Assembly: GCF_017876095.1 (NCBI RefSeq)
Contig: NZ_JAGINM010000014.1
Span: 62,001 to 126,000 of the forward strand
DNA from: Azospirillum agricola
GTDB lineage: Bacteria > Pseudomonadota > Alphaproteobacteria > Azospirillales > Azospirillaceae
Direction: 5' to 3'
DNA length: 64,000 nucleotides
In this document: piece after piece, positions 46,464 to 55,429 of the stretch
Layout: each line of letters opens with the position of its first letter
How positions within the stretch are numbered: the first letter of the stretch is position 1
Position numbers and translations under genes: made by a program
Notes under the pieces: generated by a model
Seen by the model: the letters and a program-made list of their open reading frames with translations, nothing else
The model's database searches: none
What the model was told of the DNA's origin: nothing

Positions 46464-47471
46464 ATGCCGCAACTGGTGAACGGCGTGTGGGTCAAGGGCG
46501 ACATCGCCGCCGGGGAGATCAAGGACGGCGCCTTCCACCGCGAGCCGACGCGCTTTCGCGGCTGGATCACGCCGGACGGCGGGCCCGGCCCGCAGGGCGA
46601 GGCGGCGCTGCCGGCCGAGGCCGGGCGCTATCACCTCTACGTCTCCTACCTGTGCCCCTGGGCGTCGCGCACCCTGATCTTCCGCGCGCTGAAGGGGCTG
46701 GAGGACGTCGTCGGCGTCTCGGTCGCCGGACCGGTGATCGGCGAGGACGGCTGGGTCTACCCCACCGACGAGGACGCCGGCCCCGCCCTGCCCCGCTTCC
46801 GGTACCACCACCAGCTCTACACGACGAGCGACCCGACCTACACCGGCAAGGTCTCCGTGCCCGTGCTGTGGGACCGGCGGAAGGGGCGGATCGTCAACAA
46901 CGAATCCGCCGACATCATCCGCATCCTGAACGGTGCCTTCGACCGTCTGACCGGGAACCGGCTGGACCTCTACCCGGAGTCCCTGCGCCCGGAGATCGAC
47001 CGCTGGAACGACCTGATCTACCCGACGGTCAACAACGGCGTGTACCGCTGCGGCTTCGCCAAGAGCCAGGCCAGCTACGACGCGGCGTTCGACGCGCTGT
47101 TCGCGACGCTCGATACGCTTGAAAAGCATCTGGCCTCCAGCCGCTATCTGGCCGGCGAATGGTTGACCGAGGCCGACTGGCGGCTGTTCGTGACGCTGGT
47201 GCGCTTCGACGCCGCCTATCACGGCGCCTTCAAGTGCAACCTGCACCGCATCGCCGACCGCCCGAACCTGTCGGGCTATCTGCGCGAGCTGTACCAGTGG
47301 CCCGGCATCGCCGCGACGGTGCGGATCGACGCGATCAAGACCGGCTACTACACCAACCCGGCGATCAACCCGACGCTGATCGTGCCGAAGGGGCCGGCGC
47401 TGGATCTCGACGCGCCGCATGGCCGCGAACGGCTGCCGGGGCGCGGCATTCCGACGCGGGAGGGAGCTTGA
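46464..47471 (+). CDS. Glutathionyl-hydroquinone reductase-like GST
   Basis: This 335-residue cytoplasmic protein of the YqjG/PcpF xi-class glutathione transferases has catalytic Cys64 in SYLCPWASRT. The N-terminal loop GAFHREPTRFRGWIT, the VLWDRRKGRIVNNESADIIR cis-Pro region, and the helical half with WNDLIYPTVNNGVYRCGFA complete the fold. The family reduces glutathionyl-hydroquinones to hydroquinones and glutathione. GGGAGGG precedes the ATG. It appears to be separately transcribed after the terminator. Confidence 0.9.
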   Translation: MPQLVNGVWVKGDIAAGEIKDGAFHREPTRFRGWITPDGGPGPQGEAALPAEAGRYHLYVSYLCPWASRTLIFRALKGLEDVVGVSVAGPVIGEDGWVYPTDEDAGPALPRFRYHHQLYTTSDPTYTGKVSVPVLWDRRKGRIVNNESADIIRILNGAFDRLTGNRLDLYPESLRPEIDRWNDLIYPTVNNGVYRCGFAKSQASYDAAFDALFATLDTLEKHLASSRYLAGEWLTEADWRLFVTLVRFDAAYHGAFKCNLHRIADRPNLSGYLRELYQWPGIAATVRIDAIKTGYYTNPAINPTLIVPKGPALDLDAPHGRERLPGRGIPTREGA

Positions 47472-47573
47472 GGAGTTCTGGAAAGACGGCAGCGCGGGCT
47501 TGACGATGCGGCCCCGTCGGTGGCCAAATCGCGGCCTTCTTCCCGTCGCCGACCTGAACCGGAACGCCCCGTC

Positions 47574-48788
47574 ATGACCGCCACCAAGATGCCCTCCTCC
47601 AAGCCGCCGTCGCAGTGGGAGAAGCTGTTCTCCCTCGGTCACGTCACCTGCGTGGAGGATCTGCGGCGGCTCGCCAAGCGGCGCGTCCCGCGCATGTTCT
47701 ACGACTACGCGGATTCCGGCTCCTACACGGAATCGACCTACCGGGCGAACGAGAGCGACTTCCAGAAGATCAAGCTGCGCCAGCGCGTCGCGGTCGACAT
47801 GACCAACCGCACGCTGGCCAGCACGATGGTCGGCCAGCCGGTCGGCATGCCCGTCGCCATCGCGCCGACCGGCCTGACCGGCATGCAGCACGCCGACGGC
47901 GAGATCCACGCGGCGCGCGCGGCGGCCAGGGCCGGCATCCCCTTCACGCTGTCGACCATGAGCATCTGCTCGATCGAGGACGTCGCCGAGAACACGGACC
48001 GGCCCTTCTGGTTCCAGCTCTACGTCATGCGCGACCGCGACTTCATCGACCGGCTGATCGCGCGGGCCAAGGCGGCGCAATGCTCGGCGCTGGTGCTGAC
48101 GCTCGACCTCCAGATCCTCGGACAGCGCCACAAGGACATCAAGAACGGCCTGTCGACCCCGCCGCGCCTGACCATCCCCAACATGCTGGACATGGCGACC
48201 AAGCCCTACTGGTGTCTGAACATGCTCCAGACCCGGCGGCGGACCTTCCGCAACATCGTCGGCCACGCCACCGGGGTGGGCGACCTGCGCTCGCTGTCCT
48301 CCTGGACCGCCGAGCAGTTCGATCCCCGGCTGAACTGGGACGACGTCAAGCGCATCCGCGACCAGTGGGACGGCAAGCTGATCCTGAAGGGCATCCTCGA
48401 TCCGGAGGACGCCGCCGCCGCCGCCCACTCCGGCGCCGACGCGCTGATCGTGTCGAACCATGGCGGGCGCCAGCTCGACGGCGCCGTCTCCTCGATCGCG
48501 GCGCTGCCGTCGATCGTCGAGGCGGTCGGCGACAGGATCGAGGTCCACATGGACGGCGGCATCCGCACCGGCCAGGACGTGATCAAGGCGCTGGCGCTGG
48601 GCGCCAAGGGCGTCTACATCGGCCGCGCCTTCCTCTACGGGCTGGGCGCCGGCGGCGAGGCCGGCGTGTCGCAATGCCTGGAGGTCATCCGCAAGGAACT
48701 GGACGTCACCATGGCGATGTGCGGCCTGCGCGACGTCCGCGACGTGACCGCCGACATCCTGGCCGGCGATCCGCCCTACGGGCTGTAA
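47574..48788 (+). CDS. FMN-dependent alpha-hydroxy-acid dehydrogenase
   Basis: This 404-residue TIM-barrel flavoprotein of the lactate/glycolate/mandelate oxidase family shows RVPRMFYDYADSGSYTE at the N-terminus, PVAIAPTGLTGMQHADGE, the FMN Lys in LILKGILDPEDA, the catalytic His and Arg in VSNHGGRQLDG, and DGGIRTGQDVIKALALGAKGVYIGRAFLYG. It resembles LldD, which oxidises L-lactate to pyruvate at the respiratory chain, though other 2-hydroxyacids are equally possible. It converges on a GntR regulator of the adjacent catabolic locus, so its substrate may be a product of that pathway. Confidence 0.85.
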   Translation: MTATKMPSSKPPSQWEKLFSLGHVTCVEDLRRLAKRRVPRMFYDYADSGSYTESTYRANESDFQKIKLRQRVAVDMTNRTLASTMVGQPVGMPVAIAPTGLTGMQHADGEIHAARAAARAGIPFTLSTMSICSIEDVAENTDRPFWFQLYVMRDRDFIDRLIARAKAAQCSALVLTLDLQILGQRHKDIKNGLSTPPRLTIPNMLDMATKPYWCLNMLQTRRRTFRNIVGHATGVGDLRSLSSWTAEQFDPRLNWDDVKRIRDQWDGKLILKGILDPEDAAAAAHSGADALIVSNHGGRQLDGAVSSIAALPSIVEAVGDRIEVHMDGGIRTGQDVIKALALGAKGVYIGRAFLYGLGAGGEAGVSQCLEVIRKELDVTMAMCGLRDVRDVTADILAGDPPYGL

Positions 48789-48834
48789 GCCCGAGCGGCC
48801 GCAGGGCTGGCGCGGGACCGGGACGGGCCTCGCG

Positions 48835-49512
48835 TCAGCTCTTGGCGATCTCGCCGAGCACGTCCTTGGCCAAGCTCTGGATGTGACGTTCCATGGCGGC
48901 GCGGGCCTCGGCCGGGTCGCCGGTCTCCAGCGCGGCGATGACGTCGAGATGCTCGTCGCAGTCGGGGCGGATGCGCGACGGCAGGCCGGACAGCTCGAAG
49001 AGCCGCGTCGTCACCCGCAGGTCGCGGATGATCTGCGCCAGCACCGCGTTGCCGGACGCCTCGGCGATCAGGGTGTGCAGTTCCTCGTCGGCGGCCCAAT
49101 GGTCCTCGAAGCGGATCTTGGGCTCGTCGCGCAGCCGCAGCATTTCATTCTTCATCGCCTGGAGGCGGACCGGGTCGATCCGCGGCGCGGCGGCGGCGAT
49201 GGCCTCCCCCTCCAGGATTTCCCGAAGCCGCATGCTCTGGAAATACTCGCGGTTGGAGACCTCGCGGACGCGGTAGGGGCGGTTGAACTCCTTGCGGATC
49301 AGCCCCTCGCTGGCCAGCCGCACCAGCGCCTCGCGGATCGGCGTGCGCGAGATGCTGAGCGCGGTGGCGAGCCGGTCCTCGACGATCACCTCGCCGCTGG
49401 GAATGCGGCGGTCGAGGATCATCTCCAGGATGGTCCGGTAGGCCATGCTCGCCAGATTCACACCGGCGGCGGCCGGAGCGGCGGTTTTCGGGCTGTCCAT
49501 GTCCATGCTCAT
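48835..49512 (-). CDS. GntR/FadR-family regulator (first of two)
   Basis: This 225-residue regulator has a GntR winged HTH (MAYRTILEMILDRRIPSGEV and LATALSISRTPIREALVRLASEGLI). The FCD all-helical effector domain shows MRLREILEGEAI, FHELI-like DEELHTLIAEASGNAVLAQII and the metal-coordinating EHLDVIAALETGD. FCD regulators usually sense carboxylic or amino acids. It lies last in the minus-strand arm after the fused oxidoreductase and the ABC ATPase. I picked the first Met of a cluster, with AGGAC upstream. A related GntR is encoded at 56137-56829. Confidence 0.88.
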   Translation of the reverse strand: MSMDMDSPKTAAPAAAGVNLASMAYRTILEMILDRRIPSGEVIVEDRLATALSISRTPIREALVRLASEGLIRKEFNRPYRVREVSNREYFQSMRLREILEGEAIAAAAPRIDPVRLQAMKNEMLRLRDEPKIRFEDHWAADEELHTLIAEASGNAVLAQIIRDLRVTTRLFELSGLPSRIRPDCDEHLDVIAALETGDPAEARAAMERHIQSLAKDVLGEIAKS

Positions 49513-49625
49513 ACCAAGTCCTGCCACCTGACGCTGATCCCTCCCTAACAAAGCAGACGGATCGTTGTCCTGCAAAGCTTCTCAACGATCCGTCCGGCGG
49601 GCGGGGTGCGCCGCGCACGCTGCAC

Positions 49626-50354
49626 TCAGTGTTGCAGGATCTTGGCGAGGAACTGGGTGGCGCGCTCCGAGCGCTGGGTTTCGAAGAACTCGGTCTTGGT
49701 GCAGTCCTCGATGATGCTGCCATGGTCCATGAAGATCACCCGGTGGGCGACCTTGCGGGCGAAGCCCATCTCGTGGGTCACGCAGATCATCGTCATGCCC
49801 TCGTTGGCCAGCTCGACCATGACGTCGAGCACCTCGTTGATCATCTCCGGGTCGAGCGCCGAGGTCGGTTCGTCGAACAGGATGGCGATCGGGTCCATCG
49901 CCAGGGCGCGGGCGATGGCGACGCGCTGCTGCTGCCCGCCGGAAAGCTGGCCGGGGAACTTGTGCGCCTGGCTGGCAAGCCCGACCCGCGCCAGCAGCGC
50001 CTCGCCCTTGGCCTCGGCCTCGGCGGTCGCGCGGCCCAGCACCTTGCGCTGCGACAGGGTCAGGTTCTGCATGATGGTCAGATGGGGGAACAGCTCGAAA
50101 TTCTGGAACACCATGCCGACACGGGCGCGCAGCGCCGACATGTTGGTCCCCCGCCCGCCGACGTCGATGCCGTCCACCTTGATGCTGCCCGACTGGAAGG
50201 GCTCCAGCCCGTTGACGCATTTGATCAGAGTCGACTTGCCCGACCCGGAGGGGCCGCAGACCACCACCACCTCCCCCTTCCGCACGGTGGTCGTGCAGTC
50301 CTTCAAAACCTGGAAGGTGCCGTAGTGCTTGCTGACGTTCTCGATGGCGATCAT
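49626..50354 (-). CDS. Polar amino-acid ABC transporter ATP-binding protein
   Basis: This 242-residue ATPase of the GlnQ/HisP group has Walker A GPSGSGKST near residue 33-41, the Q-loop VFQNFELFPHLTIMQN, the signature GQLSGGQQQRVAIARAL, and Walker B ILFDEPTSALDPE; the switch His is in CVTHEMGFARKVA. It should power the permease (55430-56125) and binding protein (54519-55349) encoded across the divergent promoter; together they form a complete importer. It starts 65 bp after the fused oxidoreductase on the same strand. Confidence 0.9.
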   Translation of the reverse strand: MIAIENVSKHYGTFQVLKDCTTTVRKGEVVVVCGPSGSGKSTLIKCVNGLEPFQSGSIKVDGIDVGGRGTNMSALRARVGMVFQNFELFPHLTIMQNLTLSQRKVLGRATAEAEAKGEALLARVGLASQAHKFPGQLSGGQQQRVAIARALAMDPIAILFDEPTSALDPEMINEVLDVMVELANEGMTMICVTHEMGFARKVAHRVIFMDHGSIIEDCTKTEFFETQRSERATQFLAKILQH

Positions 50355-50419
50355 GCGGCTTCTCTTGCGGATGGGCGGCGCCGCTGCGGCGCCGGAACGG
50401 TTGGAGGAAGGGAGGCGTT

Positions 50420-53374
50420 TCAGCGGAAGCGGTCGATCAGGAAGGGCGTCGGGTCGATGTCGGTGCGGCCGTCGAGCAGCAGGTCGGCAGTCATGCGGGC
50501 GACCACCGGGGCCAGGGTAAAGCCGTTCGACGTCACCGTGTTGAAGAACCCCGGCAATCCCGGCACCGGGCCGAGAATCGGCGCGCCGTCGATGTTGATG
50601 TTCATCGCCGCCCAGGCGCGCACCACATGCAGCCCGGCGACCTGCGGCAGCACATGGCGGGCGACCCACAGATTGCCCTCGATGCTGGGGCGCGACACCG
50701 TGTTGAAGCGGCGCGCCGGGTCGAAGACGGCGGTCCAGGCGCCGCCGATGATCAGCCCGCCGGTGACCGCCTGCTTCAGGCTGAGATGGCGGTCGGCGTG
50801 GGCGACGAGCTGGCTGACCAGCTTGGGCGCCGGCTCGGTGACGATCATCTGGAGCGGCGCGCTGTGCACCGGCACGTCGATGCCGACCAGTCGCCCGGTC
50901 TCGCGCGCCCAGGGGCCGCTGGCGTTGATGATCTGTTTCGCGCGGATGCGGCAGCGCGGGGTCTCGACCCGCCAGCCGCCGCCCTCGACCGCCGGAGCGG
51001 CGGCGATGCCGGTGACGTTGACCCCGCGCAGGAAGCGGGCACCCTGGCGGCGCGCCTGCTCCAGCACCGCGTAGGTCGCGCGCAGCGGGTTGATCTTCCC
51101 TTCCTGCGGGGCGTATTCGGCGCCGACCAGCCCGTCGGACAGGGCGGGGGCGAGGCGGCGCAACTCGGCGGCGTCGATGATGGCGTTCTCGACGCCGTAC
51201 CGCCGCTCCAGCGCCGCCTTGGCGCGGAGGAACTCCATGCCGGCCGGGCTGTCGGCCACCATCAGCCCGCCGGTGACGGCCAGCTCGAAGTCGGCGCCGC
51301 AGGCCTTCTCCAACTCCCGCCACAGCCCGACGGAGCGCGGGCCGAGCGTCAGCGTCGCCGCTGCCGGGCCGCCGCCCGCCTCGGCCCGCGCGCCGAAGTC
51401 GAAGGACAGGAGTTGGACGTGCAGGCTGCCGGCGTTGGCGCCCGAGGCCTGGAGGTTGGTGTCGCCGCGCTCGACCACCAGCACGTCGCGGCCGGCCTGG
51501 GTCAGGTAGTAGGCGAGGCAGGCGCCGACCACGCCGCCGCCGACGATCAGGATCTCGGCCTCCTGGTCGGGCAGCGGGCCATCCTCCAGCGGGCGGGCGA
51601 GGTTGGGGGTGATGGCGCGCTGGTGGCCGCCCCATTCCGGCTTCTCGAAGGCGAAGGCGCCGGCCGGCGTCGGCTTGGCCGGCAGGCGCGGCGCCAGATA
51701 CTGATCGGGGGTGCGTGGCCGGCCGGTGGCCTGCTCCAGCAGCAGGGCGGCGGTCGCCGCGCAGTAGCGGCCCTGGCAGCGGCCCATGCCGAGCCGGGTG
51801 TTGCGCTTCAGCGCCGCGAGGCTGTCGTGACCGGCGGCGATCTCGGCGCGGACACGGCCGAAGGTGACCTCCTCGCAACGGCACAGCATGGCGTCGTCGG
51901 GCACGGAATCGAGCCGCACCGGCGGCGCCCGGTAGATCGACCACAGCGCCGCCTGGAAGCCGTCGGCCCGTTTCAGGTCGGCCAGCGCCCGCCGGCTGTC
52001 CTCCGGAAAGCTGTCGGCCAGCCCGAGCTGGGTCGCGGCGGCGATGCCGGCGAGGGCCCCGCGCGCCTGCGCCACCCGTGAGCCGCCGAGATCGACGCCG
52101 TCGCCGACCGCGAAGACCCCCGGCAGGCTGGTGGCGCCGTCCACCGCCGTCTCGGTGGCGAGGTAGCCGAGATGGCGGTCGACCAGCCGGTGCGCGCAGC
52201 CGAGCGCGCGGGCGATCTCGGTCGAGGGGATGAAACCGTAGCCCAGGCACAGCGCATCGGCGGGAACGGTGACGGCCTCGGCCAGCCGGGGGGCGCCGTC
52301 GGCGCCGAGCGGGGCGTAGCGGACATGGTCCAAGCGCTCCCCGCCCGTCGCCGCGACGATCCCGTGCGACCACAACACCGGCACCCCGGCGCGGCGCAGC
52401 GTCAGCATGTAGCGCGCGCCGTCGCCGATCAGGCCGGGGGCCGAGCGCACGGCCTTGAGCAGGTCGCGCCACTGGCCGGGCGATGGGCGCGGCGCGCTTT
52501 CCAGCACGGCGACCACCTCGACGCCGCCCTCCACCAGCTCGCAGGCCAGTTGCAGGTTGAGCGGGCCGTTGCCGGCGACCACCACCCGGCGGCCGGGCGC
52601 CACCCGGTAGGCACGCGCCAGCGTCTGGCCGGCGCCGGTCGTCATCACGCCGGGCAGCGTCCAGCCCGCGAAGGGCGCCGGCCGCTCGTAGGCGCCGCCG
52701 GCGATCACCAGCCGGCGCGGCCGGTAGACGGTTTCGCGCCCGGCGACGACGGCGACCACCTCGTCGGGGGCGTGGGCGCCCCACACCGTCGCCTCCTGGA
52801 CGATGGACGCACCAGCCGCCTTCGCCGCCTCGACCAGGGCGAGGCCGGCGCGGAACTGGCGGTCGGCCGGCCGGTCGGCGCGGTGCGAGGGGGCGAGCGG
52901 CTTGAAATACTGGCCGCCGCTCTGCGGCCGCTCGTCGAGCACCACCACGTCGGCGCCGCGCCGCGCCGCGGCCTCCGCCGCCGCCAGACCGGCCGGCCCG
53001 GCGCCGATGACCAGCAGGTCGAGCGTCCGTTCCTCCGGCGCCTTGCCCTGCGGTGGCGGCACCAGCGGGGCCAGCGGATCCTCCGGTGTGCCGGCCGGCG
53101 GCTGCGAGCGGATGGTCTGGCCATCCGCCACCTTGGTCAGGCAGGCGCGCTGGCTGGCCTTGCCGTCCACCGTCACCAGGCACTCGAAGCAGGCGCCCAT
53201 GCCGCAATAGAGGCCGCGCCGCCCGCCGTCGCGGGTATGGCGGTAGGCGGCGACACCATGCGCCGCCAGCGCCGCCGCCACCGTCTCCCCGGCCAGCGCG
53301 GGGACGCGCTCGCCGTCATAGGTGATCTCGATGAAGGCGCCGTCGCGGCGGACGCTGGGATGTTCGAGGCGCAT
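50420..53374 (-). CDS. Three-module HcnABC-like amino-acid dehydrogenase fusion
   Basis: This 984-residue single chain contains modules that are normally three subunits. Residues 1-85 are a 2Fe-2S ferredoxin-like domain (C57, C62, C65, C78). Residues about 118-570 are an FAD/NAD-type oxidoreductase (LLVIGAGPAGLAAAEAA) with a BFD-like cluster, C498xC500 and C533x4C538. Residues about 606-984 are a DAO-type FAD oxidase (ILIVGGGVVGACLAYYL, ending VTSNGFTLAPVVARMTADLL). Hydrogen cyanide synthase and D-hydroxyproline dehydrogenase use the same set as separate alpha, beta and gamma chains. It likely oxidises a D- or cyclic secondary amino acid, feeding electrons to the respiratory chain. The divergent neighbour encodes a DapA-like enzyme. 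Confidence 0.88.
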   Translation of the reverse strand: MRLEHPSVRRDGAFIEITYDGERVPALAGETVAAALAAHGVAAYRHTRDGGRRGLYCGMGACFECLVTVDGKASQRACLTKVADGQTIRSQPPAGTPEDPLAPLVPPPQGKAPEERTLDLLVIGAGPAGLAAAEAAARRGADVVVLDERPQSGGQYFKPLAPSHRADRPADRQFRAGLALVEAAKAAGASIVQEATVWGAHAPDEVVAVVAGRETVYRPRRLVIAGGAYERPAPFAGWTLPGVMTTGAGQTLARAYRVAPGRRVVVAGNGPLNLQLACELVEGGVEVVAVLESAPRPSPGQWRDLLKAVRSAPGLIGDGARYMLTLRRAGVPVLWSHGIVAATGGERLDHVRYAPLGADGAPRLAEAVTVPADALCLGYGFIPSTEIARALGCAHRLVDRHLGYLATETAVDGATSLPGVFAVGDGVDLGGSRVAQARGALAGIAAATQLGLADSFPEDSRRALADLKRADGFQAALWSIYRAPPVRLDSVPDDAMLCRCEEVTFGRVRAEIAAGHDSLAALKRNTRLGMGRCQGRYCAATAALLLEQATGRPRTPDQYLAPRLPAKPTPAGAFAFEKPEWGGHQRAITPNLARPLEDGPLPDQEAEILIVGGGVVGACLAYYLTQAGRDVLVVERGDTNLQASGANAGSLHVQLLSFDFGARAEAGGGPAAATLTLGPRSVGLWRELEKACGADFELAVTGGLMVADSPAGMEFLRAKAALERRYGVENAIIDAAELRRLAPALSDGLVGAEYAPQEGKINPLRATYAVLEQARRQGARFLRGVNVTGIAAAPAVEGGGWRVETPRCRIRAKQIINASGPWARETGRLVGIDVPVHSAPLQMIVTEPAPKLVSQLVAHADRHLSLKQAVTGGLIIGGAWTAVFDPARRFNTVSRPSIEGNLWVARHVLPQVAGLHVVRAWAAMNINIDGAPILGPVPGLPGFFNTVTSNGFTLAPVVARMTADLLLDGRTDIDPTPFLIDRFR

Positions 53375-53474
53375 GGGTGGGGCGGCTTTTCCGGATTGCG
53401 GTGGGGAGGCGGTTTCAAGAAGGCGGCGGCGAGGGAAGCGGTTTTCGAGGGCTGCGTCAATTTGCGCTGGATTC

Positions 53475-53502
53475 CTGTATACAGATAGTATACGAGTAGT
53501 AT
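53475..53502. promoter_or_regulatory. GntR-type operator over a candidate dapA-like promoter
   Basis: Two GTATAC hexamers (53477-53482 and 53488-53493) lie 5 bp apart, in CTGTATACAGATAGTATACG. GTATAC palindromes are typical of FCD-GntR operators. They overlap a possible promoter (TTGCGC 53462-53467, TAGTAT 53486-53491, spacer 18). They sit centrally in the divergent region, so both arms may be controlled by one or both local GntR proteins. Confidence 0.6.
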
Positions 53503-53543
53503 TTAGGCAAGGTCAAAAATTAGGCAGGAGCTTGGGGAGACCC

Positions 53544-54461
53544 ATGACGGCATTGCGCGGCACCTACACGGTCCTGATCACCCCCTTCACCGCCGACGGT
53601 GGTGCTGTGGACGTCCCCGCCCTGAAGCGACTGGTGAACTGGCAGATCGAGCAGGGCATCCACGGCCTGATCCCGCTCGGCAGCACCGGCGAGTTCCTGT
53701 CGATGACCCCGGAGGAGCGGGCCCAGGTCATCGAGATCTGCGTGCAGGAATCGGCGGGCCGCGTGCCCGTGCTGATCGGCACCGGCGCCGAATGGACCCG
53801 CGACGCGGTGGCCCACGCCAAGGAAGCGGAGCGGATGGGCGCCGACGGCATCATGGTGATCCCGCCCTTCTACAGCTCCCCCACCCCGGACGAGCTGTTC
53901 GAGCATTACCGCCGCATCGGCGAGGCGATCTCGCTGCCGGTGATGATCTACAACAACCCGGCGACCGCCAACGTCGACCTCACCCCGCCGATCGTCGCCC
54001 GGCTGAGCGAGATCGACAACGTGCTCTACATCAAGGAATCGACGCTCGAGGTGACGCGGGTCCGCGACATCATCGAGCTGTGCGGCGACCGCATGACGGT
54101 GTTCGCCGGCATCCTCGGCTACGAATCCTTCTGGCTCGGCGCCCAGGGCTGGGTCGCCGTCTGCTCCAACCTGATCCCGCGCGATTCGGCCCGGCTGTTC
54201 GAGCTGGTGGCCGACCACGGCGACAAGGAGCAGGCGCTGGCGCTCTACAAGAAGATGCTGCCGATCGTCCGCTGGGTCGGCGGCCACCGCTACGTCGCCG
54301 CGTCGAAGACCGGGCTGGGCATGATGGGCCTGCCGGTCGGCGATCCGCGCGCGCCGCGCCTGCCGCTGCCGGCGGCCGACGCCGAGGCCCTGCGCGCCGA
54401 TCTGGCGGCGTACGGCCTGATCGATTCCCTGGGTGCCTCCCCCGCCGGGGCCGGGCGCTGA
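53544..54461 (+). CDS. DapA-family lyase/deaminase
   Basis: This 305-residue TIM-barrel enzyme of the dihydrodipicolinate synthase/N-acetylneuraminate lyase superfamily has Schiff-base Lys164 in VLYIKEST, catalytic Tyr136 in MIYNNPA, and the GSTGE carboxylate-binding loop at 46-50. Because it faces an amino-acid oxidase and an importer, catabolic duty is likelier than lysine synthesis; in hydroxyproline catabolism a DapA-like enzyme deaminates the pyrroline formed by the oxidase. The specific reaction is unknown. GGGGAGA precedes the ATG. It heads the plus-strand arm. Confidence 0.85.
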   Translation: MTALRGTYTVLITPFTADGGAVDVPALKRLVNWQIEQGIHGLIPLGSTGEFLSMTPEERAQVIEICVQESAGRVPVLIGTGAEWTRDAVAHAKEAERMGADGIMVIPPFYSSPTPDELFEHYRRIGEAISLPVMIYNNPATANVDLTPPIVARLSEIDNVLYIKESTLEVTRVRDIIELCGDRMTVFAGILGYESFWLGAQGWVAVCSNLIPRDSARLFELVADHGDKEQALALYKKMLPIVRWVGGHRYVAASKTGLGMMGLPVGDPRAPRLPLPAADAEALRADLAAYGLIDSLGASPAGAGR

Positions 54462-54518
54462 CCGGGTGTGAGTGCTGGGCCACTCGAGTATGACGGCCAA
54501 CCAACACAGAAGGTGACC

Positions 54519-55349
54519 ATGATGACCATCCGCAAGCTGTTGATCGCCGCCGGCCTGACCCTGTTCGCCCTGCCGGCCGCCGCCCAAACCACCTGCAAAC
54601 CGGCGGTCGCCGATTCCGAGCTGGTCAAGCCGGGCACGCTGGTGATGTCGATGAACCCGACCCTGCCGCCGATGCAGTTCGTCGATTCCAACGGCCAGTT
54701 GAAGGGCATGCGCGTCACGCTCGGCGACGAGATCGCCAAGCGGCTCTGCCTGAAACCGGAATATGTCCGCATCGAGTTCTCGGCGATGATCCCCGGCCTC
54801 CAGGCCGGCCGCTGGGACCTGATCAACACCGGCATCTTCTGGACCGAGGAGCGGGCCAAGATGATGCCGATGATCAACTATGAATCGCAGGCGATCAGCA
54901 TCTCGGTCGCCAAGGGCAACCCGCTGAAGATCACCAAGCCGGAGGATCTGGCGGGCCGGCCGGTCGGCGTCGAGCTGGGCGGCTTCGAGGAGCGCAAGCT
55001 GCGCGAGCTCGACAAGATGCTGACCGCCAAGGGCCTGAAGGGCATCGAGATCAAGACCTTCGACAATTTCGCCACGGCCTACCAGGCGCTGCGCGCCGGC
55101 CAGACCGAGGCGTCGGTGGCGATCGACCCGACGGCGGCGGAATACAGCAAGCGCGGCGACTTCGACCGCGCCCTGCACGGCCTGTTCCCGACCCCGGTCG
55201 CCCTGGCGATGAAGAGCAAGCCGCTGAGCGAGGCCGTGGTGGCCGTCCTCAACGACATGCAGAAGGACGGGTCGTACAAGAAGCTGATGGACGAATACGG
55301 CCTGCTGCCCAACGACGGCGCCTTCAAGGTCAACGGCCCCGGCATGTGA
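54519..55349 (+). CDS. Polar amino-acid ABC transporter substrate-binding protein
   Basis: This 276-residue periplasmic binding protein of the SBP_bac_3 family has a signal peptide (cleavage after AAA near residue 22). It shows GTLVMSMNPTLPPMQFVDSNGQLKG, split here as GTLVMSMNPTLPPMQF and VDSNGQLKG; the ligand-binding pattern continues with DEIAKRLCLKPEYV, FSAMIPGLQAGRWDLINTG and ERAKMM. The pattern fits amino-acid or opine binding; the ligand is not predictable. Two adjacent ATGs exist; AGAAGGTG favours the first. The permease gene follows after about 80 bp. Confidence 0.88.
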   Translation: MMTIRKLLIAAGLTLFALPAAAQTTCKPAVADSELVKPGTLVMSMNPTLPPMQFVDSNGQLKGMRVTLGDEIAKRLCLKPEYVRIEFSAMIPGLQAGRWDLINTGIFWTEERAKMMPMINYESQAISISVAKGNPLKITKPEDLAGRPVGVELGGFEERKLRELDKMLTAKGLKGIEIKTFDNFATAYQALRAGQTEASVAIDPTAAEYSKRGDFDRALHGLFPTPVALAMKSKPLSEAVVAVLNDMQKDGSYKKLMDEYGLLPNDGAFKVNGPGM

Positions 55350-55429
55350 GACGCGGGTGCCAGGCGGCGGCGGGGTGTGTCCCCGCCGCCGCCTGGCACG
55401 CCGGATAAGAAGAGCGAAAGGTTGATGGA

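Noticed and set aside
45873..48674. A 933-codon minus-strand frame opposite yceI, the GST and the FMN dehydrogenase
   Set aside because: Three clear plus-strand genes with catalytic motifs and a canonical terminator occupy this region; the antisense translation is compositionally biased filler.
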